Positions 13,622-24,004 of a DNA stretch of 64,000 nucleotides are shown here, piece by piece. Every line of letters begins with the position of its first letter. Position 1 is the stretch's first letter. The notes under the pieces were generated by a model. The model ran no database searches. It saw nothing but the letters and a program-made list of their open reading frames with translations, and was not told the origin of the DNA. The position numbers and the translations under genes were made by a program. This DNA comes from Epichloe hybrida (Eukaryota > Ascomycota > Sordariomycetes > Hypocreales > Clavicipitaceae). The stretch is taken from positions 1,426,001 through 1,490,000 of the forward strand of contig JAFEKR010000007.1 in NCBI GenBank assembly GCA_019022495.1, read 5' to 3'.

Positions 13622-13707
13622 TGCCACAGCGAGGACTCGAACCTCGGTTTCCAGTGCTTCGCAGGTGTCTCCACAAACTGGTGTCCTTACCCCTAGACGA
13701 CTGTGGC
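13622..13707 (-). tRNA. trnH(GTG): tRNA-His (GTG) with about 14-nt intron
   Basis: Read on the minus strand, a 7-bp acceptor stem GCCACAG/CTGTGGC encloses a D-arm (TCTAGGGGTAAGGA), a 5-bp anticodon stem CCAGT/ACTGG with loop TT-GTG-G, and a T-arm containing the B-box GGTTCGAGTCC. An insertion of about 14 nt sits after position 37, the canonical tRNA-intron site, and contains CAC that can pair with the GTG anticodon. The discriminator base is A, as in yeast tRNA-His. The encoded base before position 1 is A, so the G-1 of mature tRNA-His would be added after transcription. Confidence 0.9.
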
Positions 13708-15750
13708 TTCTGTTGAATAATCGGCGCTTAATGACTACTAGATAGATGGATGTGAATACTGGGGAGTAGTGACTCTTCTTCCGCGATATTTGATTGGAGG
13801 ATCTCTCTCAATTGATTGTCTCAGATTGACGTCATCCTAATTTTTTTTGAGTGTCTCTCCAGTTTCCTTTTTCCAAGATACACACGCACGGCTTGACAAG
13901 ACGCCCCCCTGGAAATGAGGTTGGAAATAAGGAACCAGCGCAGCAACTCTAGATCATGATGCCATGAAACGCGGCGCAGTAACCCCCCAAGCAACCTCGC
14001 CTCACCAATTTAGTCCGTATCTCCCACAACTGCTGTGCAGAACGGCCCCCGCTGCGTGATACTCTCCAATCAATCATACGATTCAACCAAGATCATCAAG
14101 TGTCCGTATACGGGTCGCCGCGTGACTGGTACCGAACTTGTCGAACATCCGCTGGTGAGCTGGCGTGACTTGCAGGACTTTGGAATCTCAAGAGGGCAGG
14201 GCTGATTCCAATCTTCTAGATGGTGATTCTGTTCATCACTAGACCGATGCCACGCGATATGTAGAACTGTGGCCACGGGGCTACGATACATCCATCGCAC
14301 GGGGGCATACTCTCCTCCTCTTCCAATTGCTCAGATCAAGTCCCTCTGGGGCCCATGGAGCATCAGCGGTCTCAAGTGCTTCTCCAGCGCAACCGACTCG
14401 GAAATGTTATGTTCCGTCCTGCTGGCACTCCTCGCCCCGATGCGCAAGCATGATGCATCCCAACGCCCACGACCCCCTCACCGGCGAACCCATCGACAAA
14501 TGGGCGAAAACCATAATGGCGTGCGGATATCCACTGGAGCATTTGAAGAACATATTCGCTCGTCCGTGAAGTCGGCGCAGGGAACAAGGCGAGAATGAAG
14601 GACTCGTCGACAAGCCCACCGCACATTGAGGACCGAGGACGCTGGCCAAGCTCTTCGCGGAATATCACCGCCTCATGGCATGCTTTTGTCACATTCTACA
14701 CCGCGTGCATAACTCGGTGTCTCAGAGCACTTTCCCCCCAAGATTCTACGGAACAATCGCACGCCTCACTCGGTGTCCTGAGCCTTCGGGTAGGCTCGGC
14801 TCGTCGAGCCGCTGATGCGCCATCATCATCACGCAGCTTGCCAAAGTCACACGTCTCCAAGCCGAGCGTGTCTTTGCTCTTCTCATGGGCGAGGCGAGGG
14901 AGGTGGCATGGGCTTTGGGAGGCATGATTGCCGGTCTGTTGCTGCATGCCGATGCCGGCAGTGACGGGAGCATCGTGGTCAAGGAGATTTCTGGTGAGAT
15001 TCCTTACATATGGTTGTCGACTCAAAGAAGGGGGGGGGGGGGCTAAGGGCTGAATCGTGATGGGACATGAATTGCGCGCGCGGCTGTACTGTACGCTCGC
15101 ACGACGGCACGACTCTCTTTGATGGCCCTCGCTTCCTGCGAACCGAGAACCGAGAACGAGTGCCCAGCTTGTTTGCAATGTAAACTAGGAGAATCCACGC
15201 CAGATGAGACAAGTCGCGTGTGTCTTGTCCAGTCATTATGACTTATCAATCCTTTCGAGCGAACTATTCGCGGGCCAACATGGCACGAATGACAATGGCC
15301 TTGGTTTTTCCCTACGACGATGATATCCACTTCTTCGCGACCAAATGTCAGTGATTGTCGAGAATGCTCAGCGCGCGAACCGAAGGAATGACGTTCTACG
15401 AAACGTTGTCTTGAAACACACCTATGAAAAAGATGACGATCCATGTCCAGAATCCAAAAGGACAATGATTTCACCTTCGAAAAAAAAAGGTACCAGGACC
15501 TCTTCGTCAACAGTGCCTCTGCCGCAGTGCTAGTGGACACGACACTACAACTTGACGCGCATCAACAGACAAGGTACGTGGCCAAGCTGATGAAATTTGC
15601 CAAGTAGAGCCTCACGCTCCAGGTACCATTCCCCGGAAAAACTAACGCTGAACAACCCCACACTCAGCTAGAAACATACACATCTCGAAAGACGCCAAAA
15701 GTTCGAGAATCGAATGGTAGCTCCCTAGTTGGGCCAGCCAAGCTTCATCT
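13708..15750. other. Intergenic 2.0 kb with a possible coding relic
   Basis: No intact gene is supportable. One plus-strand frame between about 14450 and 14790 reads like degenerate protein (MHPNAHDPLTGEPIDKWAK..., then KLFAEYHRLMACF after two in-frame stops), and another frame at about 14885-15000 reads GGMIAGLLLHADAGSDG. This could be a decayed gene or a poorly resolved multi-exon gene. A G-run occurs at 15030-15043. Confidence 0.3.
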
Positions 15751-16245
15751 TCACATCCATCTGACCAAAAGGTACCAGCCTCTGAAGCTCCCACAGCTCC
15801 CCTTGAACCCGGCAGCCTTCAACTTCAGCTCCCGACAGGCCCCCTTGTCACTCGTATACACCCTGTCTCCACAGACATAGAAATCCGTCTTTCCATTGAC
15901 TGTGACAAGAACCCCCTCACTAGCAGCCTGTATGCCCCATACGTCACTACTAGGGATCGGGTCCAAACACTGAATTGCCTGGTCGGGGTTGACAAAGCAC
16001 GAGCTGTTGAAGGCATCCCAGAGGATGTTCCTCGAATCCGAGAGATCGATGCAATACCACCCTTTGGGGTTGCCGCCGGAGAGGGTGATGAACCCGTTTC
16101 TCTCGGTCTGTTGGATTATTTGATTGTTAGCTGCATCGTGGAGAGTGAAGCAGCATGCATTGGGGGGAACTTGGCCCCGTTGGGTGAGCGAAAGTGCTAC
16201 GGCTGCGGCGGAAAGGAGAAAAGTAAGGAGATAATTGAGCTTCAT
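15751..16245 (-). CDS. Small secreted cysteine-rich protein, function unknown
   Basis: Intronless 164-residue ORF. The N-terminus MKLNYLLTFLLSAAAVALS is a clear signal peptide, with predicted cleavage near residue 19-22. The mature part contains eight cysteines (NACCF, WYCID, SSCFV, IQCLD, YVCGD, GACRE, GSCGS), an even number suited to four disulfides, and ends LVRWM. There are no transmembrane segments. I do not recognise the family. Size, secretion signal and cysteine content fit the broad class of fungal small secreted proteins, which includes host-interaction effectors, but nothing here proves such a role. It is isolated, with gene-free flanks of more than 1 kb on each side. Confidence 0.7.
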   Translation of the reverse strand: MKLNYLLTFLLSAAAVALSLTQRGQVPPNACCFTLHDAANNQIIQQTERNGFITLSGGNPKGWYCIDLSDSRNILWDAFNSSCFVNPDQAIQCLDPIPSSDVWGIQAASEGVLVTVNGKTDFYVCGDRVYTSDKGACRELKLKAAGFKGSCGSFRGWYLLVRWM

Positions 16246-17529
16246 GGCTGGAGTATTCTATATGTATTCAAGATGGCATACGGGAGTCTAGGGGAGACCA
16301 TAGGGGGTGAGGGACACGCAGGCTTTTTGTACTCCGCAAGTGAAGAACCACACGGTATTACCATTAGCGGGTCGGAATGGTTCGGTTCAGGATTCAGGAT
16401 TCAGATGAACCGATATACCCATGCAGCCACGAGCTTCTCGTCACCAACATGTGTTGACAATCATGCTTTCCCACCGAAAGCGAGGTCCATCTCATCTGCT
16501 GTTGGTCCAAAGAGATTTCCCATCCAGGTGCGACGTGCATTCGATTAAGCCCAAAGGGGCAATGAGCCACTCGTCCGTCATCACATTTCCACGAGGAGCC
16601 AACGAAAGAAGCGACCTGTTCCTGCAGGCCGGACGGGTGTGCTGTAAGCGCCGAGCGGCAATGTCCCTGGCGTGATATAGGCTGCATGTGACGACGTGGG
16701 GAGCAATGTGAGGAGCATGAGTGGTTGGAAAGACGGTTGGTGGCCAACTACCGGCAGTTTGGGAGGCATCGGGCCATTGGACCATTGAGGTGGGCTTGAC
16801 CTCCTGTAAAATCCGTTTCGCACCGTGACCGTGATACCCAGACACGATGGACCAACTGCGGAGAGAAGCACAAGGGAGTTAACTCGTGGAGAGGCGCCTC
16901 TGGAGTCTGGGCTGCGATGGGTTCAGAACTTGAGAACTTCAGATGCTGTGATTGCTTCGCTCAGTCTTGACTGGATTTGGATGTCGAGACACGGTGACGA
17001 TACCGCAAAAGCAAGGCGCGTCTCGAGTACTCAATTTGCTCTCAACGAGCACCCAACCGAGACAAGGCCGGGCAAATAGAAAACATGCCCACGCCACGAT
17101 GCCATCAGTAACATGAAGAAAGCTTGTCTTGCCTGGTGGACGATGAGGGGGTGTGGAAGCCAGCCCCACTTGTTACTTGTTTCGATAATCAGTCAGTCAC
17201 GACCCAGACCCTTGTCGTCACCCCGCCCCCCTTCTGACCGCCACCCACATGACGACGGATGCTTGTCTTCTTTCACCCTCTATGTAATCCGTAGTTGCAC
17301 GTACCAGACCTTGAGAGAAAACAAAGAAAAAGGACGCTCGCTCCATCCAACCGTCGACTCGTCGTCACATCGCCACTGACCGACGTGAGGTATCCCTACC
17401 AATACCGTTCCTTCAAGTCCAGCCCCCTTCCCCCATTCTTCATCAGCTTGTGCCAACGCTTCCGACTGCCCAATCAATCTCAACATCCCCCGGACCTCAA
17501 CCCCCCTCCCCCCCCCCCTCTTTCCAATT
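16246..17529. other. Intergenic 1.3 kb, no gene seen
   Basis: Separates the divergent secreted-protein gene and the adenosine deaminase gene, so both promoters are here. The last 150 bp before the ATG at 17530 is C/T-rich leader with a C-run near 17501-17518. A near match to the TACTCCGTA 9-mer (TACTCCGCA) lies near 16330. Confidence 0.5.
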
Positions 17530-19335
17530 ATGGCAATGCCCAACGATGTGTGGGAGGAAATCTCTCAGGATATTCCGTCGACATCGGATCCCTTCATACA
17601 GCAGTACATGGCCGGTCGAGCGAATCTCATCAATCAGGAAAAGACTACTCGCTCCGACGCATCGTTTAGGAAATCCCTTTCGCCAATCGCCAAGCGGGCC
17701 TGCACCATTGTAGATCGCATTCGCAGTCATGAAGCCGAAACCGTCTGGACGGCAGATGTCGAAGAAGATTTGGCCCAAAGCTCTCGCCAGAGCATCTTTC
17801 CCGGCATGATGTTCATGATGGCCAAGAGCCGTATGGAGGGTACTCAGCTATGGCAAATTGTGCGACGAATGCCCAAAGGCAGTCTTTTGCATGCCCACAT
17901 GGATGCCATGGTCGACTTTGATTTTCTGCTTGACGTCCTTCTTGATACTCCTGGAATGCACATGTCAAGTGACCAACCGCTGGACAACGCGGATGCCCTC
18001 GAGAATGCGGTCATGAGCTTCCGGTACAAAGCCAAGGAGAGGACGGATGGATCCATCTGGGAAGCTTCTTACAGCCCCGAGTCGTTTATTCTGCTGACCA
18101 AGGTGGCTGATGACTTCCCCAATGGAGGGCGCAAGGGATTTCTTCAGTGGCTGAAGAGCCGTTGCACACTGTCCGAAGTTGACAGCCATGAACAGCACCA
18201 TGGCGTCGACGCCATCTGGAAGAAATTTTCAAAATGTTTCATTGTAGTTGCTACCATCATTCACTACGAGCCTATATTCCGCGCTTTCTTACAGAGACTC
18301 ATGAGTCAGCTACAATCCGACGGTGTTAACTGGGTTGAGCTGAGTTATGTAACCCTCTGAGCTGTTCAATGATACGGTGCTAACTTTTGACCCAGGTTCA
18401 CATGGCCTTTGAACTATTGCCGGGACCGCAATGAAGAGCCCGAGCAAGACTACAGCCATATGTTCCAGGTAATTGAACAAGAGGTCGCAAAATTCAAGGC
18501 CGCTCCAGAGGGCAAGGGCTTCTGGGGCCTGACCACTATTTGGACTACGCTTCGCAGCGTGGACACCAGGCCGATGATTGAGAACATGGACCACTGCATC
18601 ACAACGAAGCTGGAATTCCCGCATCTTATCGCTGGATACGATTTGGTCGGACCCGAGGACTTTGGTAAACCACTGGCAGATGTGCTGCCGGAGCTCTTCT
18701 GGTTTCGTAAGCAATGTGCTCAGGAAGGAATCGATATTCCCTTTTTCTTCCACGCAGGAGAAACACTCGGCGATGGAAATAGCACTGACAACAATCTGTT
18801 TGATGCAATCTTGCTCGGGACCAGACGTATCGGTCATGCCTACAGTTTGTACAAGCATCCATTGCTGATCGATATGGTCAAGGACAAGAAGATCCTCATT
18901 GAATCATGTCCCATCTCAAACGAAGTACTCCGTCTCTGCGGGTCCGTCACAGCTCATCCCCTGCCGGCTTTGCTCTCACGGGGTGTTGCGTGCTGTCTTT
19001 GCAACGATGACCCTGCCATGCTGGGGCAGGACACTGCCGGCATGTCTCACGATTTCTGGCAAGCGCTTCAGGGCTGGGACAACCTCGGGCTGGCGGGCCT
19101 CGGTAGCCTGGCTGAGAACAGTGTTAGATGGTCCGCGTTCGAAGATCAAGATACGGCGCAATGGACCAACGGGATTCGTCAAGCCAGCTTGGGCAATGGC
19201 ATCAAGGCCCAGAGATTGAAAGAATGGCAAGTCGAATGGGAAGAGTTTTGCCTCTGGATAGTGACGGAGTATGGTGACGAATTCGATCCTCAAGGGGAAC
19301 AACCAGCCGAAGGTAATGAAGCGGCAGAGTCATAA
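17530..19335 (+). CDS. Adenosine deaminase, CECR1/ADGF type
   Basis: Zinc hydrolase expected to convert adenosine to inosine. Exon 1 runs from 17530 to about 18343 and exon 2 from 18396 to 19335, about 584 residues. Hallmarks in order: N-terminal ADGF helical region, SLLHAHMDAM (zinc-binding HxH), FFFHAGETLGDG, RRIGHAYSLYKHP, IESCPISNEVL and CLCNDDPAMLG (metal and catalytic Asp). Unlike animal ADA2/CECR1 no signal peptide is visible at the chosen start, so the protein is probably intracellular. A branch-site GCTAAC and CCCAG acceptor mark the intron, but the nearest GT donor leaves one base too few: exon 1 ends in phase 1 while exon 2 needs phase 2 to read WVEL(R)|FTWPLNYC. The junction is therefore either non-canonical, a one-base sequence error, or a genuine frameshift. 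Confidence 0.85.
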
Positions 19336-20505
19336 AATGCGCGCATATAAAGACATCCATGGGCGTGCATCGATTGCTTTAAAGTGTCTACTAGGGAACA
19401 AAGTTATGAAAAGGCCGCCCTCCGGGAGGCAGGGGGTCGGGGACTGTGTATCACTTCAGCATTGTTTCCTTTCCGATACATTCCGATACCGAAAGAAGGG
19501 TTCGGCAGCAACGGGAGCTATTACCAGGTTCGATGAGAAGATATTATGTAGGGCAGAGAGTTGGTTGCCTCCACAGTTTTGCTCCATTGTAGGGGAACAA
19601 GGGCACTTGGTACTATTAAGTAGACATTCTGGTCGCAGTGGGCAGACTCCTTCTCCAACAGAGAGCACGTGTCGCAGGATCTGTTAGTCAATTAATAGGG
19701 GGGACACTACGGACGTAATACTCCGTACTCCCTACTCCGTATAATCAGCCTGATTACTACAGGCATTGTGTCGGCATGTACGTCCGTACGGACCGTAAGA
19801 TGAGCGGTACCGAATGCGACCACGGCCGATAGGATGAAGTTATCATCCAGACGCACGTCGTCTGCTGACGGCATTTGGGCCTTTAGGCTAAGTGCATGAC
19901 CGCTCAGATGTCCTGTCGGACACGCTCCGACTCTATTACGGTCCGTACTGGGCTAGCGTTGCATTTGTCACCGTCATCCTCCCACAAGCTGCCTGGTATT
20001 AGTCCGTAGAGCGTCGACCTGCAGCGGCTGCTCCCGAAAGTCGCACACAAGATCTGTGAAGCCTCATGGCGGACGACGTAGAGCGACGTAGGCCGGCAGG
20101 CTACGGCCGGTCTGATACTTTGGGGGTTTGTGCTCTTTAACGCTGAATGAAAGGTGAAGAATTTAAGTTTGAAACTGACCATGTCGCAATTTTGGCTCGA
20201 GTTTTCAACTCGGCTTTTTGTGGGCGTTCTTATTTTGCTCGAGAGAAAAAGTGGAAGGAGCAATGGCCCACTGCTTCTCATTGCATTTCCGCTAACCTGA
20301 ACAAAACCGCTCTTCCTTGATCCTCCGTGATCGGAATCTTCAACAAGCAATTGGGTATCCAGTAACCGTCGGTAAAACCAAGCCATCATCACGCAAATGC
20401 CTACGCCGGTTCCATATCCTCTTTGAATATCGCAAAACAAAACCATGCCCCATTACAGTCGTCTTTTTTGCGAACCAATTTTTTTGCATTCCCTTTGTCT
20501 CACCC
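19336..20505. other. Intergenic between convergent genes, no gene seen
   Basis: Lies between the 3' ends of the deaminase and NmrA-like genes. Two TACTCCGTA copies sit 14 bp apart at 19719 and 19733, followed by CGTACGG-rich sequence to 19800. ORFs here have no recognisable content. Confidence 0.5.
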
Positions 20506-21659
20506 TCACAATGACTGCCAGACGTTGGTAAGCCAGCGAGACAATGTCATTGGCTGTACATCCCCCTGGCCGCTCTTCTCGAGGGCCTCGTTTAACGAGG
20601 CCTTTCTGAAATCGTAGCGTCCGTTCATGGTGGCGATAAGCCGCTGATAATAGGCGACCTTGTCACCGTCGCCGGCCTGGGCGAAATAGGTTAGAAACGC
20701 TTGCAGGTCGGCGGGCTGCCGCACGTGATGCTCAAACGCAGCTGATTGTCACCAGCCAGTTAGCATTTGGCAATCAAAGGTAGGCTAATAAGTTCCCGAG
20801 AGACGAGGTCTTTCGGCAGAACCTCCCATCTCCCATCTCCCATCTCCGTCTCCGTCTCCGCCCCTGGCAATGGCAATGGCGTCCTTACCGTTCCTGACCT
20901 GACTGCAGGTCCCGACGACATCTCGAACCGACATTCGGTCCCCCCGCATGGTGAATTCGTGTGGCCAATTCTGGGGGCCCAGGTCAATGGCAGCCACGAT
21001 GAACCGCACCACGTCGTAGACCGAGGTCAGGCACACTCGTACGGTGTCCCCTTTGGCATTCTCCGCTGCGTACTCGGCCGTGCAATGATTGATATCGACA
21101 AGGTAATCGCCGGAGCCGGAAACGCCGCTGCCATAGCCGATGTTGAGGTACCCTAGTCCGTAGGGATGGAACCGCTCCATGAAGACGCCGCAAGCGAAGA
21201 CAGTATATCTCATGCGTGATGCGCTTTCCCATTGCTTCAGCAGAGCAAGTGCCTGCGCCGATCCGCGGTCCAAAGGATCATCGTGCGACGGTCGTTTGCT
21301 CACGCTGCCTTCGAATTCGGACGGCACAAGAATGCGGACACGGGCACGACCGGCCGCATTGATGAGGCTCAGCTGCTCTGCCCCGGAGATGGTCGAGACG
21401 GCCAGGTCCACGCCCTGAAGGGCAAACGTCAAGCTGTCGTGGTCACCGTAATCCACCACGTGGAGTTGGACATCGAGCTGGCCGAATTCGGGTCTTGCCT
21501 GTGTTACATTAACATCGTAGCCTGACCGCCTTGAACGGAATCGGGAAGGCCAACAGATCTTGATAAAACGACGACATTGTAGGCGTTGGCCGCCTGTGAC
21601 AATTGCAGTGCCAGCAGGTATCCGAGCCCTCCTCCACCTGCGACAGCAATGCGCATCAT
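20506..21659 (-). CDS. NmrA/isoflavone-reductase-like NAD(P)-binding protein
   Basis: Atypical short-chain dehydrogenase family protein of 316 residues from three exons (21659-21555, 21498-20889, 20741-20506). Exon 1 encodes the dinucleotide-binding strand and turn MRIAVAGGGGLGYLLALQLS. The middle exon carries VDYGDHDSLTFALQGVDLAVSTISG, ILVPSEFEGSVSKR, TVFACGVFMERFHPYGLGYLN and VCLTSVYDVVRFIVAAID, all typical of fungal NmrA-like/isoflavone reductase homologues. The last exon encodes AFEHHVRQPADLQAF through LTNVWQSL. The first intron (56 nt) has a weak GTTGGC donor and ACACAG acceptor; the second has GTAAGG with TGCTAAC and ATCAG. Substrate is unknown; some relatives act as redox sensors rather than enzymes. 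Confidence 0.85.
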
Positions 21660-21993
21660 GGTTTGTGCAACCCGCTGGCCGCCGCGGGCCAATTTCACGC
21701 CTTGGCGTCTCTCCGTGGCCAGGTTCGTCTTTGGACAACCTGTATACGGCAAGTCTTATGATTTTGAGCGAATTTTGCCCGATCACCGAAGAGATGGCGC
21801 ACATGTGCGTGACTATATACCAACTTGTGGAAGGGAGGGGGGGGGAGGGAAGAAGACTTGTTTTCCCGCGTCATTAACGTTACATCCGCGACGCGGAAAA
21901 CTGACTCTTAGGCAATTACCGACAAATGCAGGAAGTGATTTGTAGGTGCAGACAAACCATAGTACACATACATATGTGATCACAATCACACAT

Positions 21994-22036
21994 GCGCGCG
22001 CGCGCACACACACACACACTCTCTCTCTCTCTCTCA
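21994..22036. repeat. Compound dinucleotide microsatellite (GC/CA/CT)
   Basis: Alternating GC, then CA, then CT units without interruption, followed by CACACC. Likely length-variable; ORFs reading through it are artefacts. Confidence 0.9.
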
Positions 22037-22725
22037 CACCACCAACTCGAACGCCACGCGGGAAAGGAATACCCTGGCCGGGTTGGCACTTCCGTTCAAG
22101 CTGCCCTTCGGCTTACCAAAGGGAATTCGCCCATCTGCCTTGGTCTCCGCAAGCTGTACAGAGCTAGACTCTTTTACGCGCCTGAATAGAGAGCAGCAAC
22201 ATACTAAACTGCCCTGCACGAGATGCTCGCTACAAAGCACACTCTGCGCCAGGGCAATTGCCTGTTCCCAGGGCTTCAGATCTGACACAGCGGGGGAAAA
22301 AGACACGAGCTAACTTAACTGGGGGTTTGTCAAGCATGGAGACTTGCAGGTACATACGGAGTAATACGGACTACTAATCCGTACTCGGTACATATATATT
22401 GCTTCAGATAATAGTCCAGGGGACATGATGCGTATTAATACTTGATGGAGAAGACCGGTGGGGCTTCCCAGGTCGAGGTATTATTAGTCGGAGCAGAGAA
22501 AGAGAAGAGAGGCAATGGAAACCGGCGAAGAGCAATAGATAAGGTGCCTGCGCCGACATGCAGCCAGCGGTAATCACGAGTCGACCAATGAAAGACAACA
22601 CGGTCCTGCTTCCCGGTCTTGCTCTTTCTCCTCGGGAGACGGGCGAATGAAGACACCAGACTCTCGTGACGTGTGTCAGCCAGTGGCTTTTTGGCCCTCA
22701 CCTTTTGGGCGTGAACGCGAGAGGG

Positions 22726-22760
<35 letters not shown>
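22726..22760 (+). repeat. 35-nt poly(A) tract
   Basis: Uninterrupted run of 35 A. No retrotransposed sequence is recognisable upstream, so it is reported only as a homopolymer. Confidence 0.9.
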
Positions 22761-22763
<3 letters not shown>

Positions 22764-23201
22764 TGGTGTGGGGTGGGTAGTAATTATTCATTCCCTCGGT
22801 TATCCATTTCCGACATCCATCCATGGTCAGTCACCCCCTCTCTCTCTCAAAAACCAGTTGCAATGCCGCGTGCGTAGTCCCTATGTACAGTTTTGGCAAG
22901 TTACCGTATTTCCAAAGGGCGTAGAATAGAACAAAACCGTCCAGACCAACACGTCGAACGGGCGGGGTGAGATTATGGTTCGACCGAAATGGCCCGAATG
23001 GGTTGGTTGGCTGCCTCGACCCGACCCAACGCTAAGTAGCAAGGTTACATGGCGCACGCGAATCATACAAACAAAATCCATTATTGACGAGACAGAGCCC
23101 GCCTAAGCAGCAGGCATGGCTGGGGGGGGGGCCAAAATGTTGCTCTTCTTTCCTGCCCCTACGGAGTCCGGCACGGGTAGGCAAGGCAAGGCAGCCTTGA
23201 C

Positions 23202-23575
23202 GTGTGATCCACGAGCCGGTGCAGACTTTGCACTGACATTGCATGATACAAATTGTATGTGGAGTTATGTGGGGCGGCTATCTTATACTATCTTTCTTTA
23301 CACTAGTGTAAACTTTACGCATAAATAACATAAAGTGTAAAGTTTACACCTAAAATAAGGGCAAAGTTAGTAAAATTAGGGCATCTATTCCTATTATAGG
23401 TAATTACGCGGCCCTAGTTAGGAAGATACATTTATAAATAGGGGGATGTGGTGTTTATATAATTTAGATAAAATTCCATGAATTTCTATAGATCTTAGCT
23501 AACAAAAATGGCTAGCGCGTCTGGTTATGTGCATTTTGCACCCGTGCAAAGTTTGCACCGGCTCGTGGATCACAC
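23202..23575. mobile_element. MITE-like element with 32-bp terminal inverted repeats
   Basis: The ends 23202-23233 and 23544-23575 are inverted copies matching at 31 of 32 positions. The 374-bp interior is much more AT-rich than its surroundings and has no ORF, as expected of a non-autonomous DNA transposon. An inner sub-repeat GTGTAAAGTTTACAC (23335-23349) is the inner end of the TIR (GTGCAAAGTTTGCAC) with C-to-T and G-to-A changes, and a third related copy lies at about 23306-23318. A CCTTG pentamer lies next to each end (directly on the right, 2 bp away on the left), so a target duplication is possible but unproven. Superfamily cannot be assigned. Confidence 0.75.
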
Positions 23576-24004
23576 CCTTGGCCTCTGCCTTGCAGGGCTG
23601 ACGATGGGGGGGACCCAGGAAGGGGGGGGGAGGGGGAAAGTTGTACATGAGCGCATGTAATGACTTTTGTCTGCGAGGAAAATCAATGTTCTAAAATCGG
23701 CCCTTCCCCCGCTGGAACGCATGCGGAAAATGATGGGCTGTGGGTTGGTAGGACGTGCAAATTGCAAATCTTGATTGCTCATGTAATACAGTAACATACA
23801 AATATTTTTGTAGGCCATCATCGTCTTTATTTTGCGAATCCATGAGTTGGACCTGGGGGGGGGGGGCTGCGCCGCCGCCGCCGCCCGTAAGAAACCAGCC
23901 TGCCGAAATTCATGCATCTTTTTTTTTTTTTTCAAGGACTGTGCCTTGTTTTGCTTACAGAGTAATACAGAGGTCCCTGATGAAAAATTGATGCCCCGAC
24001 GTCT

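Larger units (their letters stand above)
21660..24004. other. Intergenic 2.3 kb with microsatellites and a short TIR element
   Basis: No protein-coding gene is supported. Contents from left to right: promoter of the NmrA-like gene, a compound dinucleotide repeat (about 21994-22036), a TACGGAGTA 9-mer at 22355, a 35-nt A-run (22726-22760), the 374-bp TIR element at 23202-23575, and the 3' end of the 5-oxoprolinase gene. Short homopolymer G and T runs occur near 23120, 23620, 23855 and 23920. Confidence 0.6.

Noticed and set aside
22726..22760. Poly(A) tail of a retrotransposed gene
   Set aside because: No coding or SINE-like sequence directly upstream and no flanking target duplication seen.
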